Notes: generated by a model from the letters alone, not told the origin. A stretch of 64,000 nt of DNA from Apostichopus japonicus (GCF_037975245.1 NC_092567.1:23774376-23838375); one strand, 5' to 3'. Shown: positions 36,278 to 59,979, counted from the stretch's first letter. Numbers and translations are program-made.

Positions 36278-37766
36278 TGTTGTATAGCATTTGATTAGTT
36301 GGATATTACAGTAGATCTAGCAAAAGTTGACTCCAACGCATGTGCCATTATTTGGTTCTATCATAACAACATGACGAGAAAATACGAACGATAGTTAACC
36401 CTGACTAGTGTAATCACTCAACGTTCCCATGATCTCATGCTTGTCTGCTATGAGATACGTAGATCAGTGCAGTCTGCCTGTGAAGTCTGAGACACCAGGT
36501 CCGCATTATTGCTCTTCATTCGTATAAAACCTGATGACTTTCAAAGGAGTAAGGACTATATCCTGACACTGCATGTGATTTTGCTTTGATATTACCTTAA
36601 AGTTAAAGATTGAGTGTTATCAATCCCTGACTGTGTGTAGGATAGGGCTAACTAAGGTCTAGGCAAGGAATTGCTACCGTTATTCAGTGTAAAGGCTAAT
36701 AATAGGTCTATACATTAGGCTTGGGTAGTGATACTTTGCCCCAGACAGACCCTTTTATATTGTTGTGTAGAGGATTTCCAATGCCTCTCGGTAAAATCAA
36801 AGATAATCTTCAGTATTGTGATTGGTTATTGATACATAATTATTCATTAATATGTATGTCATGTGATTTGGTCAAGAGACCCAGATCGAAGCTTCTGGAA
36901 GGACCTTTGCTGGTTCAGACAGGAGTCACGTTCTGGGAGTTGTTGACACAAGAAAATATTCGAAACGCGGACAAAATATCAATAAATCGGAGTCGAATCA
37001 AACCTTAATCGTGTTTCTGATTATTGCTAATTATCCTGAGATGTCTAATTAATCAAGCCAGCCAACGAAAACACAACAATATGTAAGCATAGGCTTGGGT
37101 GGAAGTGTGACTAGTTGTGCTACAGCAATACCAATTTAACTAATGGAAAGAGTGAGTGGAACTTCATGAGTGGAACTGTCACTGTGCCAGTGCAAACTGT
37201 TTTGACCATATCCTGTGAGGGATCCATGTCCTATCCATATCCTGAATATTAACCATATCCTGTAATCAGCCTAAGGCTAGCTATACTGTAGGTCTAATTC
37301 TTATACTTTTGGCTGGTAATCCATCAAAGTTAGTTGTTTCTAGCCTTTTGAATATATTGAAAATGATGATTTCTGATTTATTTTCAGGCTTGATTGTAAA
37401 GAGATTGTGTCTATAAAACTGTTTTGAAGATCAGCAGGGTTGGCAAATTTTCCTAATGACTGTCTGCCAGAACTGGTGTATATTTGTTGAGACATTACAT
37501 CACTCGATTTGACTAATTACTTCAATGGACTTGGCAGAAAGTCAGAGATTACCTTCAAAACACTGAAATTTCAATGTTTTAGCTGCAATAGTCAAGTGTA
37601 TTGATATGCCTAAATATTATGAAACACAACTTATAGCTAGATCTAGATGGTAGCTATGTATCATTGGTTTGAGAATTGATATAAATATTTTATTTCCAAT
37701 ATACAGCTAGCCATTTTGCACAAGATTCTTTACTTTCTACCAAACCGACGTTTAGCTGCATGAGAC
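36278..37766. other. Upstream region of UMPS
   Basis: No protein recognised. A possible 5' UTR splice acceptor (CCAATATACAG) ends at 37707, 59 bp before the UMPS start codon. This suggests a non-coding first exon upstream that I could not place. An inverted CCAAT box (GATTGGTTAT) lies near 36819-36828. A 95-codon frame at 36721-37008 opens at TTG and is not called. Confidence 0.4.
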
Positions 37767-37916
37767 ATGGAGTTGAATGACAGTACCACAGACAATCTCA
37801 TTCTGAAGCTGTTTGATGCTGGAGCTGTAAAGTTTGGAGAATTTACTCTGAAAAGTGGCATAAAATCACCAGTTTACTTTGACCTGAGAGTAATGGTATC
37901 ATATCCTGAAATTATG
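37767..37916 (+). CDS. UMPS: UMPS exon 1 (residues 1-50)
   Basis: Start ATG at 37767; donor GTAAGTG after 37916; phase 0. Encodes [20 protein letters not shown] and [14 protein letters not shown], the OPRT N-terminus. Confidence 0.95.
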
Positions 37917-40900
37917 GTAAGTGTGCATGTACTGTACCTACAGTATATGCAGTGACCCAATGCTGTCTACAGTTTTTTATCTTTGAATGTGGACCGTTTT
38001 CATGCAAACACTTACAAGTAATCGTAAAATAGATAACTTTATTCTTTAGTATGTCTTTTTTCAGTTATGTCACTATAGTACATGTAAATACTACCACCAG
38101 AACAGTCAGTTCTGATCGATGTTAATTTGCCATGTTATACATTGAGGGCCTTTACTTTAGTGGCAGATGTGTTGATATGGCTGACATTCTCATTAGGTAA
38201 AGTAGTCTGCCGGACAAGCTCGGGCCCACAAAAGATTTAAACGTGGCCTTCGGAAAAACAAAATGGTTTCTAAATTACAATTATGACCCATTGAATGTTT
38301 TTCTCAAGCTAGTCAATGCAAAGTGTTAAATGTTATAAGCATTTAGGCCGATCCAGCCTTGAAGCATATCATTATAAACAGGAAGTAGAATACATTCAAT
38401 ATTATAATTTTATAAAGTTCCCAAAATATGTGCAATATTGATAATAGGACTAGACTTCAAAGTATATATGCTAGTGTAATATTGTCCTCCAATATATGAC
38501 AAATATAAAGAACTTTTAGAGCAAATTTTAAAGCCACTTTTTTTTCTTCTCCATATGACAACCCAAATAGTAAATTCTGTTATTTTTTAAGTTCTAATCA
38601 GTCTGGTATTGCATCGCAGAAAGCTATGCAAAATAGGCAAATTGCTATACAAGTGCTAGGATGTACAGCAGTGTTTGCAGACAGGAACCTTGTATTTTGT
38701 AAGAAACCAAGTTCAGAGCCCGAAACTGCTAGATACAAAGTTTAAACATTCAATTGTACCCTGAAAGCTAAGTACTCAAACAATTGTGTTGGAACAATAT
38801 GTTGAGAACTTGTTTAATGGACTGTTACCATTGATATCCATATATATCAGAATGGTTCTAGGACCCATCCTGCCACAAGATAAGTCTCTAAATTATCATG
38901 TCCTTCTATTCAACTTCATACATGTGCCTTTGCTTTAAGAGGGTGTTAAATTTCAGAGGGGAAACCTCTCACCTTTCAAGTAGGAAGTGAAACGCAGGTA
39001 TTGCATTCCTCTTTGTCATTTTATTCCATGATAGGATGAAAACATTTCAGCTATTATTACAGTGTTCATAAACTTTTTGTTCCATTGTGATCCTAAAAAT
39101 GTTGAACAAAGTGTTTTGAGTAGCCTATTCAGGTTATCGAGAACCTTGTACCCTGTTTTGCTCAAAGGATATGTCACTTTAAAACCCAAAATTAATATAT
39201 TCTGCCAAATATTCTTCTTTCTAGTTGGATCAACTTTCTCAAATAAAAGTGTTTACTCAAGGAAATGAAAGTGTACCTTTTGTTTTGTATTTTCCCCATT
39301 CTGTTAGGAATGTTATTTAACTAATGTTATTTTGTCTAATAACTGATTATGTTCTATAGAAAGAAGTATCAGAAGTATTGTGGAACATTGCAGAGAAAAT
39401 GGATGCAAAGTTTGATTCAATTTGTGGAGTGCCTTACACAGCTCTTCCAATTGCAACTGTAAGTGGACACTGTCATTCAAATGATAGATCATAATTTGTT
39501 ATTATTCATAAGAGGGGGGGGGGGGATGTGATAGGGTGAGAGAGAAGATGAGGGCAGAAATTATTGAGGGGTGGGAAGATACGCAGGGAGGTAAGGTGAG
39601 GTAACGAAGGATGAGGGGAGGGGGTTGATATGCCTGGTGGCTACAGTGTTCAAAGCTTTCATTTGCAATAAAAATGTAAACTCTTCGTACAATAACTAAA
39701 AAGTTTGGCTGTAACTTGTTGTTGAAGGATGGAAATTATGAGGAATATGATGGGGGGGGGGAGGTTGGATGTGTGAGTGTGGGGGGGGGGAGTTGGAGAG
39801 GCATATATTTATTACAAATGTACCAAGAAATGTTTGATATTGCAAGTGTAGGTGTACTTTTCATTCAATTATTGGAATACAATTAGTTACTCAGGAGAGG
39901 GGATGTAGGGACCAGATGAGAAAGAAGGGGAAGTATTTATATCTTAAAGAGTAATGCAAATGATGGGAGAATATATTATCAATCTGGGAAAGAGGAAAAT
40001 TGGGGAAGGAATGGAGGTAATGGGATGTATTCCACATGGACAATTCATTCATAGAATATCTTCTTAACTTGCCACTATACTGTACATGTGTGTGTGCAGT
40101 GCAATGCATTGATATATCATATAGACTTAGTTTTGTCATTCAGGGGGAATGGACCATAAAAACTGTATATAACGATGTTCAGCATTCCATTTACTTGTCT
40201 TAGATTTATGTAACCTTGAGGGAATACAGCATTTAAGTGTTTTCAGTAGCTACTGTAGTTGGCCATAAAAATAATTTGAAAGATTTTAAAGTTTTTGACT
40301 TGTCATAGTAGCCTACCTTGGAGGACAATGGTCTCTAGGGTAATCAGTTTCGGTTCAATTAAAGTATGTTTCATACAATAAAATTGTAAATATTGAAAGG
40401 AAATTGATATTATATTAGTAGAAGAGGATGGAGCATGTTTGAGGATAAACCAAATACAGTCAAAAGACATACATAATATACAGAGAAGAAAGTCTAAATA
40501 CAAAGGACATACAGAAGATACAAAGAAGTTAGGAAGAAATTAATGAAAGAATAATCATTCAATCAACAGGGTTTCATAGATATTACAAAATTAAGATCAG
40601 AGAAGATTCTCTATCCGAAGAAAATTACAAAAAAAGTGGATGTATCTGGATTTAAACTTCAGTAAGGAATAGTTAAAGTTCTGATTGGTTGATGGGTTGG
40701 GACTAGGCAGGAGGAAGTAGTCCCAGATGTGGAGTAAGGGGATGCAGTTCTGAAATATGCCTCATTCATTAGGTTCGGTAGATCAATTAGAGACAGATAA
40801 GGATCATTGCTAGTAAACACCCAGGCCAGTATGGCTTGGGAATTTGGAATTGATACAACCATTAATAAAGAAACCCATCCTCATACATGAACATGAGTGA

Positions 40901-43900
40901 AGAGAATATTTTGTAATTATGAGGAAAGAGGGTAACAATAAACATACATTTGGTGTTCCAATATTTCCTACTCATCTGCCATTTTACAGTTGATGTCCGT
41001 GGAGCACAGAAAGCCAATGTTAATCCGTAGAAAAGAGGCGAAGGACTACGGCACAGCAAAGATGATAGAAGGACATTTTGAAAAAGGAGATAAATGTCTG
41101 GTCGTGGAAGACATTGTCACCAGTGGATCCAGTATTTTTGAGACATCAGAGGTAAATTATTTCGGTAATTGCTGAAATCTCAGGCTGTTTCGTTGGTGTG
41201 CTAAAAACTTCTGAAATTGATTAATTATTGTATTCAGGTATATTGTACATTGTTAGATAATTTGTGATGTCATTCACAGACAACTCGTCTAAACTTGATT
41301 TCTTCAATTACAGTCTTTGGTTGCTGTGGGGTTAAAGGTCACCGATGCTGTAGTTCTCCTGGATAGATGCCAGGGAGGGTCAGCAAGACTGCAGCAACAT
41401 GGAATTAAAACTGAAAGGTATCAACAAGTTAGTGCTAAATATGGGAAATTTTACACAAAATTAATTGAATTTCAGGATATGGTACCCATCATTATTGTCA
41501 TTGTGAACAGCCTACTTTTAGAATCCATTATCCATGGACTTAAAAGTCACCCAGTAGATGATTGGAATTAGTTGGCCAATAGATATTCAATTCATGTAAC
41601 AGATAACTGGAAATCATTTGGCCGAAAAAATTCCTCTCATATATAGATGATAGAATGAGTAGGTAAGCAACGACCCCATTTAAGTAATCGATCATTGAAT
41701 CAGCTGGCCATAATCTCATTCATCAATCAGTCAGATTCCTATTAATGTAGGTTTAAGTGCTTGAGTCACTTTACCCTGTGTCCATGCATTAGGCCATTGT
41801 GTTGATAAGGTAAGCTGGGGGAGCTGCAATATCCTCTGCAGCAAGGCTTGAATCAATATGGAACAATTGAGGTTATCTCAGCTGACCAGAAGTGCTTATT
41901 GTGTGAAACTGCACGGAAGAAATGATTACATCATACACAGCCCACTTGCAGGAGCTGCAAACCCCTGCGCACACTACACAGCTCCCTCAACATCCTACAC
42001 AGCCTGGCTGCATGAGGCTGCAGCCCCCTCAGCATCCTACACAGTGCCTAATGTCACTTCTTCAGTGGATTGATTTTATTTCTGTGTTTATAGTTCTTGG
42101 GTCTCTTAGCTTGGCTTCTTTTGCTTAAGTTTAACTTAAAAAGTTACAGTTCTTAGTCTGGACTTGTAGGTTCATTACATGGGTGAATGACTCACTTAGC
42201 TTGACTCTGTTTATGTAGATCACTAATTAAGCTAAATTAGCCAGGACTTCATTATATAGATTCATCACAAAGGTGTAATCATGCCTGATTCTGTCCATGT
42301 GATTTAATCATAAGGTTCATTACATGAATGGATAGAAAAGCTAGCACTTCTTTCGCAAGACTCTGTATGACCATTTTCACTTTCTCTAAAATAACAGTGC
42401 CTTCACGATCCGAAAAGTCCTAGATGTTTTAGTCCAGCATGAGAAGATCAAGTTACCAATGAAGAGAGAGGTTGAAGAATTCATCGACGGCAACCAGTTT
42501 GAGTCAAAGTCTATCTTTACTCCAAGAAAGATATCTCCTGAGGTAAGACTAACTGCATCATCACCATAGCAACATTGATTGTAAGAGAGGTAACCAATCA
42601 GCAGTAACCAGTAGTGTGTCCCATTTCAAGAAAGCATTCTGTTTTGTACCACATCTAGCATGTTCCAGTAACTTTTAGCAGTGTCCTCTCTTTGTCATCT
42701 GGCCAACTCAGATCCATCATTCTCCTCCTGCGACCCAAAATGACCAGTTTGAAAAAATGTTGAAAAAAGTTCTGAAAAATTTTCATGTGAAAAAATCATG
42801 TTTTTCTCCTCTACTTGCTTTCATTTTCTCCTCCTACATCAAGTTTTCTCTCCTATGTCATTTGTAATAGGTACTCACTTATGCAGAGAGAGCTAAACTC
42901 TGCAAGAATCCAGTCGCTCGTAAGCTGCTGAACCTGATCGAGGAGAAACAGACGAATTTGGCTTTCGCCGCGGACGTGACGGACGCCGAAGAATTTCTGA
43001 AGGTAACTTTACCAGCTGATGCATACAAATCAACCCTTTGTGGAAAAATTAGGCAATTAAGCAACATTTCTATTAAGCCACAATGCTTAGATGAGATGTT
43101 AATGAGATGCAAATCATTAGATGTTAATAAGATGCAAATCATGTGATGTCAATGCAAATAAGTTTGGCCAAGAATTTAATGTGCAAAAAACTTTAGCTAG
43201 ATGTTCAGACCTGCCATTAAAGTGTTGCATAACTAGACTAGACGTTGGTGTTTTACAGACTTGAATTGAGTCTGTACTCATATCTGTATTCTGTCCCCCT
43301 ACATTTTCCTCTTGGATTTGTACTGGTATGCATTCTCAGGGAATATTGGAAAACTAGTATAGATGTTGATACCAGATGAGTACTCATGCATAGAGCCGTG
43401 TACGCATATTCCATACCAAGGGGAATTCTGTTTGCACTGATACTGAAGCTTATTCCAATCAAACAACTAGTCTGGTCTTCTAAGGATCCGTATTGTATTT
43501 TCAAGATATTGAATGTGTTTTTTTTTTATGATGCTCTTACAAGAAGCCAACAACTTGAATATTACTCTTGTTCAAGGGTGAGAGGATACAATAAAATAGA
43601 TTATAAATGTAAAGTTTAATTTGCCGACATCTCCTCATTCTGTTTGCAGCTCGCAGATGTGCTAGGCCCTCACATATGTATCTTCAAGACCCATATTGAC
43701 ATCCTGAAAAACTTTTCTTCCGATGTCGTCACCAAGTTAAAGGCCCTGGCAGTGAAACACCGCTATCTCATTTTCGAAGACAGGTAGGGGTCCCATCTAT
43801 CGTGATGAATTTTTAGTTGGTTTTAAACTTTCTTTTAAAGTCTTTTTTTTTTACCAGTATCCTACTAACCTACTACCCTGCACATAGCTTAATCAAGGTA

Positions 43901-45654
43901 TAGTGTGATTTTGATCAATCAATGTTTCTCTCTGGCCCTAATAGAAAATTATTTGAGAACCCCAACTACAGTTGAAAAATACTCTGAAATATTAGCTGCA
44001 GCAAATTAAATTAAATATTGGTATCACTTTGACTTTTTAGAAAATTTGCAGACATCGGAGGAACTGTGAAACACCAGTATCGAGCGGGTGTGCATAAGAT
44101 TGTAGAATGGGCTGACATCGTCAACGCTCATCCGGTCCCAGGTCACGGGGTGGTCGAAGGGCTCAAGGAAGCTGCTACTGGCAAGCAGAGAGGTTGTCTT
44201 CTGATTGCAGAGATGAGCTCAAAGGGTAACCTAGCAACGGGACAATACACAGCAGGTGAGTTTCACAAAAGTTTGAGTTTTGTGAATATTTAAGCCTCTG
44301 GGATACAGGATTCTCCACAAGTTTTGTTTGTTTCATAGGTAAACAAAGTCTATGACCTGAAAAGGTCTTGTATAATCACCACAATAGGTTAACACAGTAC
44401 CCTTACAATTTTTATTTTCTAGCTGCGGTTAAGATGGCAGAAGAAATGTCAGACTTTGTAATCGGTTTCATCAGCCAGTCAGCGGTCAGTGCTAAGCCAT
44501 ACATGATCCACATGACACCAGGTAAGCAATTCAACCTGGGGAACTGTGGGGGCCTGGGCCAACATTCTTCCCCCCCCCACCACCCATAGTGTTATGAAAA
44601 ACCTTGACATAAATAAAAAGTGCACTTGTTTGGTAAAAAAATAGTATCCTATTCCAAGTTTTGTAATTAAAAAGTTTGTTATATAGCAATTGCCCATTTG
44701 TTGAGAAATAGTTGAAAAGACATATCTATCTAGAATCCCTGCAGATCTGCCAAGCAGCCTTATGGCTTTTTTTCCCCCTCTAAGATATTTAGCTAAGTAG
44801 TGAATACTCAATCTGACACTTGGTCCTGTTAGTGATAATCATATGCAAGCAAGTTTCTGCAAGTTGAAGTAAAAGTTGAACAGGTTTAAATGGATTACAA
44901 AAGTGTGAGATTTTAGAAAACTAAAAAAATTTGTGTTATTAGTGGCAGTAAGAATGAACCCCCCCACCCTCCAAAAAAAATTGTACATCAAATTCAATGC
45001 AAATTCTGGCTTTAGGAATTCAAACACTCTTCTTTTCTAGGTGTGAAGTTGGTACCTGGGTCAGGAACGTTGGGTCAACAGTATGTGACCCCGCAGCAAG
45101 CCATCGTGGAAAAAGGAAGTGACATCATTATTGTTGGCAGAGATATTTATGAGGTAAAGTGCTTGAAAAGGGAGTGAATGATATCAAAAGGAGGAGGATA
45201 AGTACAATAAGAAAAATTATAACTAGTAATTAGACTAAAATATGATAACAAGATAAAGAAAGGAAAAAAGGCAAAGGAAGGAGGTACAAGCAAAAAAACA
45301 AAGTGGGGAAAATGGTGGGGGGGTGGGGGAAAGGAGATTAAAAGATAAAGGAGACACCCTGATACACACTGCATACATCACATAAACATTACATTTTTTC
45401 TATGTTTTGTAAATAACTTCAAACTTCTTGTGACTGAAAATTTTAAATATTTTGAAACTTGAACCAAACAAACTAGTTCGGTTTTTCCGTTTGTTGAATT
45501 CTTAAGTTGAGACGTCATGATTCTATCTCTACCTTCTTCAATATTGTTTTTACCTCAACAGGCTTCCAATCGAGTCGGGGCTGCTGCCAATTACAAGAAA
45601 GTAGGTTACCAAGCTTACTGTGCTCGGATGTTCAGAAGAAAAGATAAAGATTAA
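37767..45654 (+). CDS. UMPS: Uridine 5'-monophosphate synthase (OPRT-OMP decarboxylase), complete, 11 exons
   Basis: Bifunctional cytosolic enzyme of the last two steps of de novo pyrimidine synthesis: orotate + PRPP to OMP, then OMP to UMP. Coding exons are 37767-37916, 39360-39458, 40990-41151, 41314-41417, 42398-42542, 42871-43002, 43650-43783, 44041-44255, 44423-44521, 45041-45153 and 45562-45654. They join in frame to 481 codons (human protein 480). The OPRT domain (about 1-200) has the PRPP loop [13 protein letters not shown] at 119-131 and RRKEAKDYG. The decarboxylase domain (about 220-481) has FKTHID with Lys277, EDRKFADIG with Asp308, Lys310 and Asp313, and IIIVGRDIY. Catalytic spacing matches the family, and no frameshift or stop is seen. 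The start ATG gives the family length. A poly(A) signal lies 98 bp after the stop. Confidence 0.97.
39360..39458 (+). CDS. UMPS: UMPS exon 2 (residues 51-83)
   Basis: Acceptor TTCTATAG; donor GTAAGTG; phase 0 at both ends. Contains [13 protein letters not shown], part of the orotate site. Confidence 0.95.
40990..41151 (+). CDS. UMPS: UMPS exon 3 (residues 84-137)
   Basis: Acceptor TTTTACAG; donor GTAAAT; phase 0. Contains [12 protein letters not shown] and the PRPP-binding loop [11 protein letters not shown]. Confidence 0.95.
41314..41417 (+). CDS. UMPS: UMPS exon 4 (residues 138-171, split 172)
   Basis: Acceptor ATTACAG; donor GTATCAA; ends in phase 2. Encodes [18 protein letters not shown]. 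The donor is weaker than the others, but the next exon joins in frame only with it. Confidence 0.93.
42398..42542 (+). CDS. UMPS: UMPS exon 5 (inter-domain linker)
   Basis: Acceptor AATAACAG; donor GTAAGA. Encodes [16 protein letters not shown] and [12 protein letters not shown], the helix-rich linker between the two catalytic domains. Confidence 0.93.
42871..43002 (+). CDS. UMPS: UMPS exon 6 (residues 221-264)
   Basis: Acceptor TTGTAATAG; donor GTAACT; phase 0. Encodes [19 protein letters not shown] and [16 protein letters not shown], the start of the decarboxylase barrel. Confidence 0.95.
43650..43783 (+). CDS. UMPS: UMPS exon 7 (decarboxylase catalytic core)
   Basis: Acceptor TGTTTGCAG; donor GTAGGG; ends in phase 2. 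Contains [11 protein letters not shown] and LIFED, carrying Lys277 and Asp308. Confidence 0.95.
44041..44255 (+). CDS. UMPS: UMPS exon 8 (decarboxylase catalytic core)
   Basis: Acceptor TTTTTAG; donor GTGAGT; ends in phase 1. Begins with [13 protein letters not shown] (Lys310, Asp313), then [12 protein letters not shown] and [12 protein letters not shown]. Confidence 0.95.
44423..44521 (+). CDS. UMPS: UMPS exon 9
   Basis: Acceptor TTTTCTAG; donor GTAAGC. Encodes [17 protein letters not shown] and IHMTPG. Confidence 0.95.
45041..45153 (+). CDS. UMPS: UMPS exon 10
   Basis: Acceptor CTTTTCTAG; donor GTAAAG; ends in phase 0. Encodes [17 protein letters not shown] and [13 protein letters not shown], including the phosphate-binding VGR. 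Confidence 0.95.
45562..45654 (+). CDS. UMPS: UMPS exon 11 with stop
   Basis: Acceptor CTCAACAG; stop TAA at 45652-45654. Encodes [16 protein letters not shown] and a Lys/Asp-rich tail. Confidence 0.95.
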   Translation, partial: ASNRVGAAANYKKVGYQAYCARMFRRKDKD

Positions 45655-45751
45655 GACAGAGAATTGAAAGCAAAACAAAAACAGTTTCTTTATGCAACTT
45701 CATCAATATAGCCACCCAGTTTACCCACTTTATTCTTTCCACATTTTATTA

Positions 45752-45757
45752 AATAAA
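45752..45757 (+). promoter_or_regulatory. Likely UMPS poly(A) signal AATAAA
   Basis: First canonical AATAAA after the UMPS stop, 98 bp downstream. It is followed within about 25 bp by GT-rich sequence (GTTCTGTGTTTC), as expected at a cleavage site. Confidence 0.6.
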
Positions 45758-45784
45758 GCCACATTACAAATCAAGTTCTGTGTT

Positions 45785-48700
45785 TCTTTGGTTTATAATT
45801 ATAATACTCAATGTATTTTGGGGAATGTGGATGCTGATTACTTGGCAAAGTAGAAGTAAATATGAAAATAGAGTCCATTCAAAACCAAATCACGGACAAG
45901 TCGGGTCAAAATTCTGCACATATTTATATAATTTTTGTTTGTTTTTGTACTCAATATTTTTTGGGGGAGAATGGAGGTGCTTATTCCTTGGCACAGCAGG
46001 AGTAAACATGATAGTAGAGTGGTTTTCTAATTTTGATATATTTAGAAGTTTGTTTATGGTGCCACAATGGTTGATTGGCTTAGCTCTTTAAGAAGGTTTG
46101 GGTTTAAAATACAAATGCTACCCTGTTTGCAATAATTTGCAATATTTGCGATAATTCCGCAAGTGTTATAGAAGTTTCATTCACCAGATAACAGATCAGA
46201 CTACCGGATCAGACTTCTAGATCAGACTACCAGATCAGATCAGCAAAATGACTGTCTGGACCTGATTTTAAATATATACTTAATTCATCGATTTAATATC
46301 TGCCTTGTGTGAATTTTTGGATGTGTTGATATCGAAAACAAATCTAGGACTAGGAGATTTACAGTGATAACCTTCAGTTGCTTAGAATGTGACAATTGTA
46401 AACATGTGTCACTTACATAACTCAAGGGAAGAATGATATCAGGATTGTTGCCCTTAATCATTTTGTTTTTTTTTGTATGCAAATAATCTTTGTAACTTGA
46501 TTTGTACGTGAATGCAAGTATTAAGTCATGGTCGTCAAGTCTATGAGCGTAAACTAGTGTGCTATAATATGCTAATGGCTGGTTATGAAAGTATTCAGCA
46601 TAACGTTTTTGATCTCTAAAAGTATCCTTTCGTGAGGAGTCGTCTTAAAGATTGCTCTCTCAAATCCGTTGAATTTATCCCTATTATAATATGAGAAAAG
46701 GAACTATTCAGCTTTTCTAATGATTTTTAACATCAACTTGTTTCCAGATGCATTTAAATCAACATGGAGATAGAGCTAGAACTTAACATAATCAAATGTT
46801 TTTCTTGTTTCATGGAGTTGTGGATTGGGTTGGAGTTGTGGAAAGGGAGAGGGTAGGGAAAGGGCTAGGTACATTGGGGGATGGAGGTAGGGCTGGGTGA
46901 GTAATAGCGGTATGATTCTTGCTTCTCTGTGCAAAGACAATACCTGCAGGAGTCTTGAACATGCTGTGCTCTACAAAAGATCTCCAATAAAGAGAACAGT
47001 AGCATCTTATATCCATATACCTGGAAATTTTAGGCGGGATGTTAAATTTGTGGAGAGATCGTGAAATATGGAGTGAGAAACTAAATATTTCTGGAATGAG
47101 GTCTGTTTTTGAAGATTTCACTTAATGTTCCAAAAGATTGAATTGTTTTTTTTTTTAAAAGTCTGTTTTAAGACAAAAAAGGAAAGAAAAAAAAAATTCT
47201 TTCAAAGAGTGAAAAACAGGGTAATTTGTTTTTGAAATGCCAAAAATTAGAACACTGCAAATTTACATTGGTAATCTTATTTTTACCTTCATTCTTTCAA
47301 TGATGCAGTAGCTGTATTTTTTTGAGGAAATTTGGATTAATTTCATATGGTTTTTATTGCTAATACCAAAGCAGGAAGTTGTCTCTATAGGAGTCTTTGA
47401 TAGTTTTAGAAGATCTTCTGGTGGCAGAATGAAAAGTTCAAGTGCTACTGGGTTTCAAGTATATGTAAATATTTGTTTAGCATTGGTGGCACGAGTTTAC
47501 GCCATCTGGGAAGGGGGGGGGGGGCAACAAGGCAGGAATATTTTATGGGTGCAACAAAATGTACACTGATATTGGGGAGGGGACTCCCCTCCCCTTAGAC
47601 CCTTTATACAAATAAAATGACTTAGATGCAAGTGGTGCTATCATTTGACATTTTTCACATTAATGCATAGCATTGAAAGCTGTTTCTAATACAAATAATT
47701 GGCCTAGCTCTATATATTTTGGAAAAGTACTAAAGGGACTGTTATTGAGTGTAATTTCAGGTTTATTTTCCACTTATCATATATATATATACATATAAAC
47801 AATAACAGAGTCAAATGAGTAATTTACTCAAATTATGATGAAGTAACAATAAACAAAGTGCAAAGGATGCTATAATGGAACCAGAAGTAAGTAGAAACTT
47901 TTCATGTCTGGACCCTTAAAAAAATTTTTTTTTTTTTAAATATACAAAAATAACAACTCAGCGTGGGTGGTTTGTACTATTATTTAAAAAGGTAATACTT
48001 GAGTTTTCTTTGCTTGAATTTGCTTTTATCTTGCTATATCTAGCTATATCTAGCTATGAAGGACAGTTAGTTGCCATTTACAGGGCTCAACATAATTTAG
48101 TAAGTGGCACAGCCCATGAACCAACAGCCAATGACAACGTAACTTATTAGCTTGATTATAATCAAGTATCCTTTCAAATAATGAATGAAGGACTTAAAGG
48201 AATGAAAGAAAAATGATTGGAGTTTGTTAGCCACGTGATTCATTTGTGAGTACTTAAAAAGCACTTATTTAATGCTATATGCAAGTCAGTAGCTCAAAAT
48301 CAAATGTCGTAAACATTATGACCCAATCCGCAATATCAGCATTTTGAGTATTAAAGTGTGCTGTGTTACGGATTTGAAGATAAAGTGCAAACTCGAGCCA
48401 AGTGGATTGATCAAGATTTTGAGAAAGCCAAATTAACTTGTCTTCATAAGTTTCCTTTGCTCTGACAAAAATGTTACTCTATAACATGGAAAGAAGAAGG
48501 CAAGGCAGTACTTTTGATTATCATAGAACTGTGTCATTATGATGATTCTGATCATGGAAGGCCAACTAGTTGTTATGATTTAAGAATTGTGTTAAACCTA
48601 CACATATATCTTTTTCAGTAGGAAAATTTTCATGACATAAGTTTTGAATGGACAATTCTACATTTATTCTTATGATCTTATCAACATTCTTCAAGATGAT

Positions 48701-49700
48701 GTTAGCTAATGACATATCCATCCCATAATAAGTGTGACATATTCGTTGAAAAGCATATAAAACTCTTATTAAATCAAACATTCCATCTTCTGAAAGGTCT
48801 TGTTCTTCATATGTTATGTTTTATTTTGTGTAAATGACTCAAATGTCTTCCAAATTTTTGACAGAAAATAATACATAAATATGACAGTTTAAAAAATCAG
48901 TAGTGAAATATTTATCTCATATTTGTGGTAACAGTGACTCACTGTTAGTTATCATGCTAGCTGGTGTTAGATTGTCGTATCTCACTTGAAAATGTCAATT
49001 CAACTTTAAAATTGAGTTTTCCTCCATTTACGCAGATGCATTGGCCAAATTATGACTCAATATTAGTTAAATATATAAATGTGAATTGTGTAACCACTTA
49101 ATAGGTATGTATTATTTGACAAATAAATTTCCAAGATTTATCAAATCAGGTAATGCAAAATATAATGTTACATTCCAGATGAAATTTTTCCATATTTTCT
49201 GCCTTCATTGCCCGAAATTTCTCAAGCATCCTTTTTGAGCTGAACAGTGTATTTAATTCTGTCCATATACTGGTGTACTGCATGAAACTAATTAATTTAT
49301 TTGGAACTGTTTATTCTTTCAGCTATTCAGAGTTTTCATTCAATTCATTTTCTGTAATAACTAATTATTTACTCCTTGTTTACTTATTTGTCATTCAATC
49401 CGCTTTTAATAAGGTACATTTCTTTCTTGTAAAGCAAAGTTGTGCTTCATTCTTTATTCAAAAAACTAAGAAAGTGGTTAAAATAATTACTTAAGTACAT
49501 GGTACTTTACTTTAGTACATGGTACTTCTTGTCAAACATATCTTGTCAAATAAATTTAACAACATGAAATGAAACAATTACTTTTGTAGTGTTTGTAAGT
49601 GATTGTAGCCTAGAGACGTGATCATTTCCCCATCGGTGAGTTGTGACATCCCAGGAAACTGTTGAAATGTCTTTCTGATCCATGATAAGGTATTGACTTC
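45785..49700. other. Convergent intergenic region, UMPS to TTLL1
   Basis: AT-rich with no recognised gene. It must contain the TTLL1 3' UTR at its right end. The plus-strand TTTATT at 49453-49458 (AATAAA on the minus strand), 537 bp past the stop, is one candidate poly(A) signal. G-rich runs lie near 47512-47523. A minus frame at 46810-47121 has no recognisable domain. Confidence 0.45.
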
Positions 49701-49994
49701 CAAGTAGCTGCATGTAGCTATCATTTCCATGTAGCTGCATGTAGCTATCATTTCCATGTAGCTATCATTTGCATGTAGCTGCATATAGCTATCATTTGCA
49801 TGTAGCTATCATTTGCATGTAGCTGCATATAGCTATCATTTGCATGAAGCTGCATGTAGCTATCATTTCCAAGTAGCTGCATGTAGCTATCATTTCCATG
49901 TAGCTGCATGTGGCTATCATTTCCATGTAGCTATCATTTCCATGTAGCTACATGAAGCTATCATTTCCATGTAGCTATCATTTCCATGTAGCTA

Positions 49995-50014
<20 letters not shown>
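49701..50014. repeat. Minisatellite overlapping the TTLL1 stop codon
   Basis: Tandem units of about 18 and 27 bp are built from ATGTAGCTATCATTTCC and GTAGCTGC (plus strand). The array starts inside the last TTLL1 codons and runs through the 3' UTR. On the minus strand the unit is GCAGCTACATGGAAATGATA, identical to the sequence encoding the conserved terminal Ala-Thr-Trp-Lys-stop. Confidence 0.9.

Positions 50015-59979
<9,965 letters not shown>

Noticed and set aside
36721-37008. 95-codon frame upstream of UMPS
   Set aside because: It begins at TTG and has no recognisable domain. It is more likely UMPS upstream or untranslated sequence.
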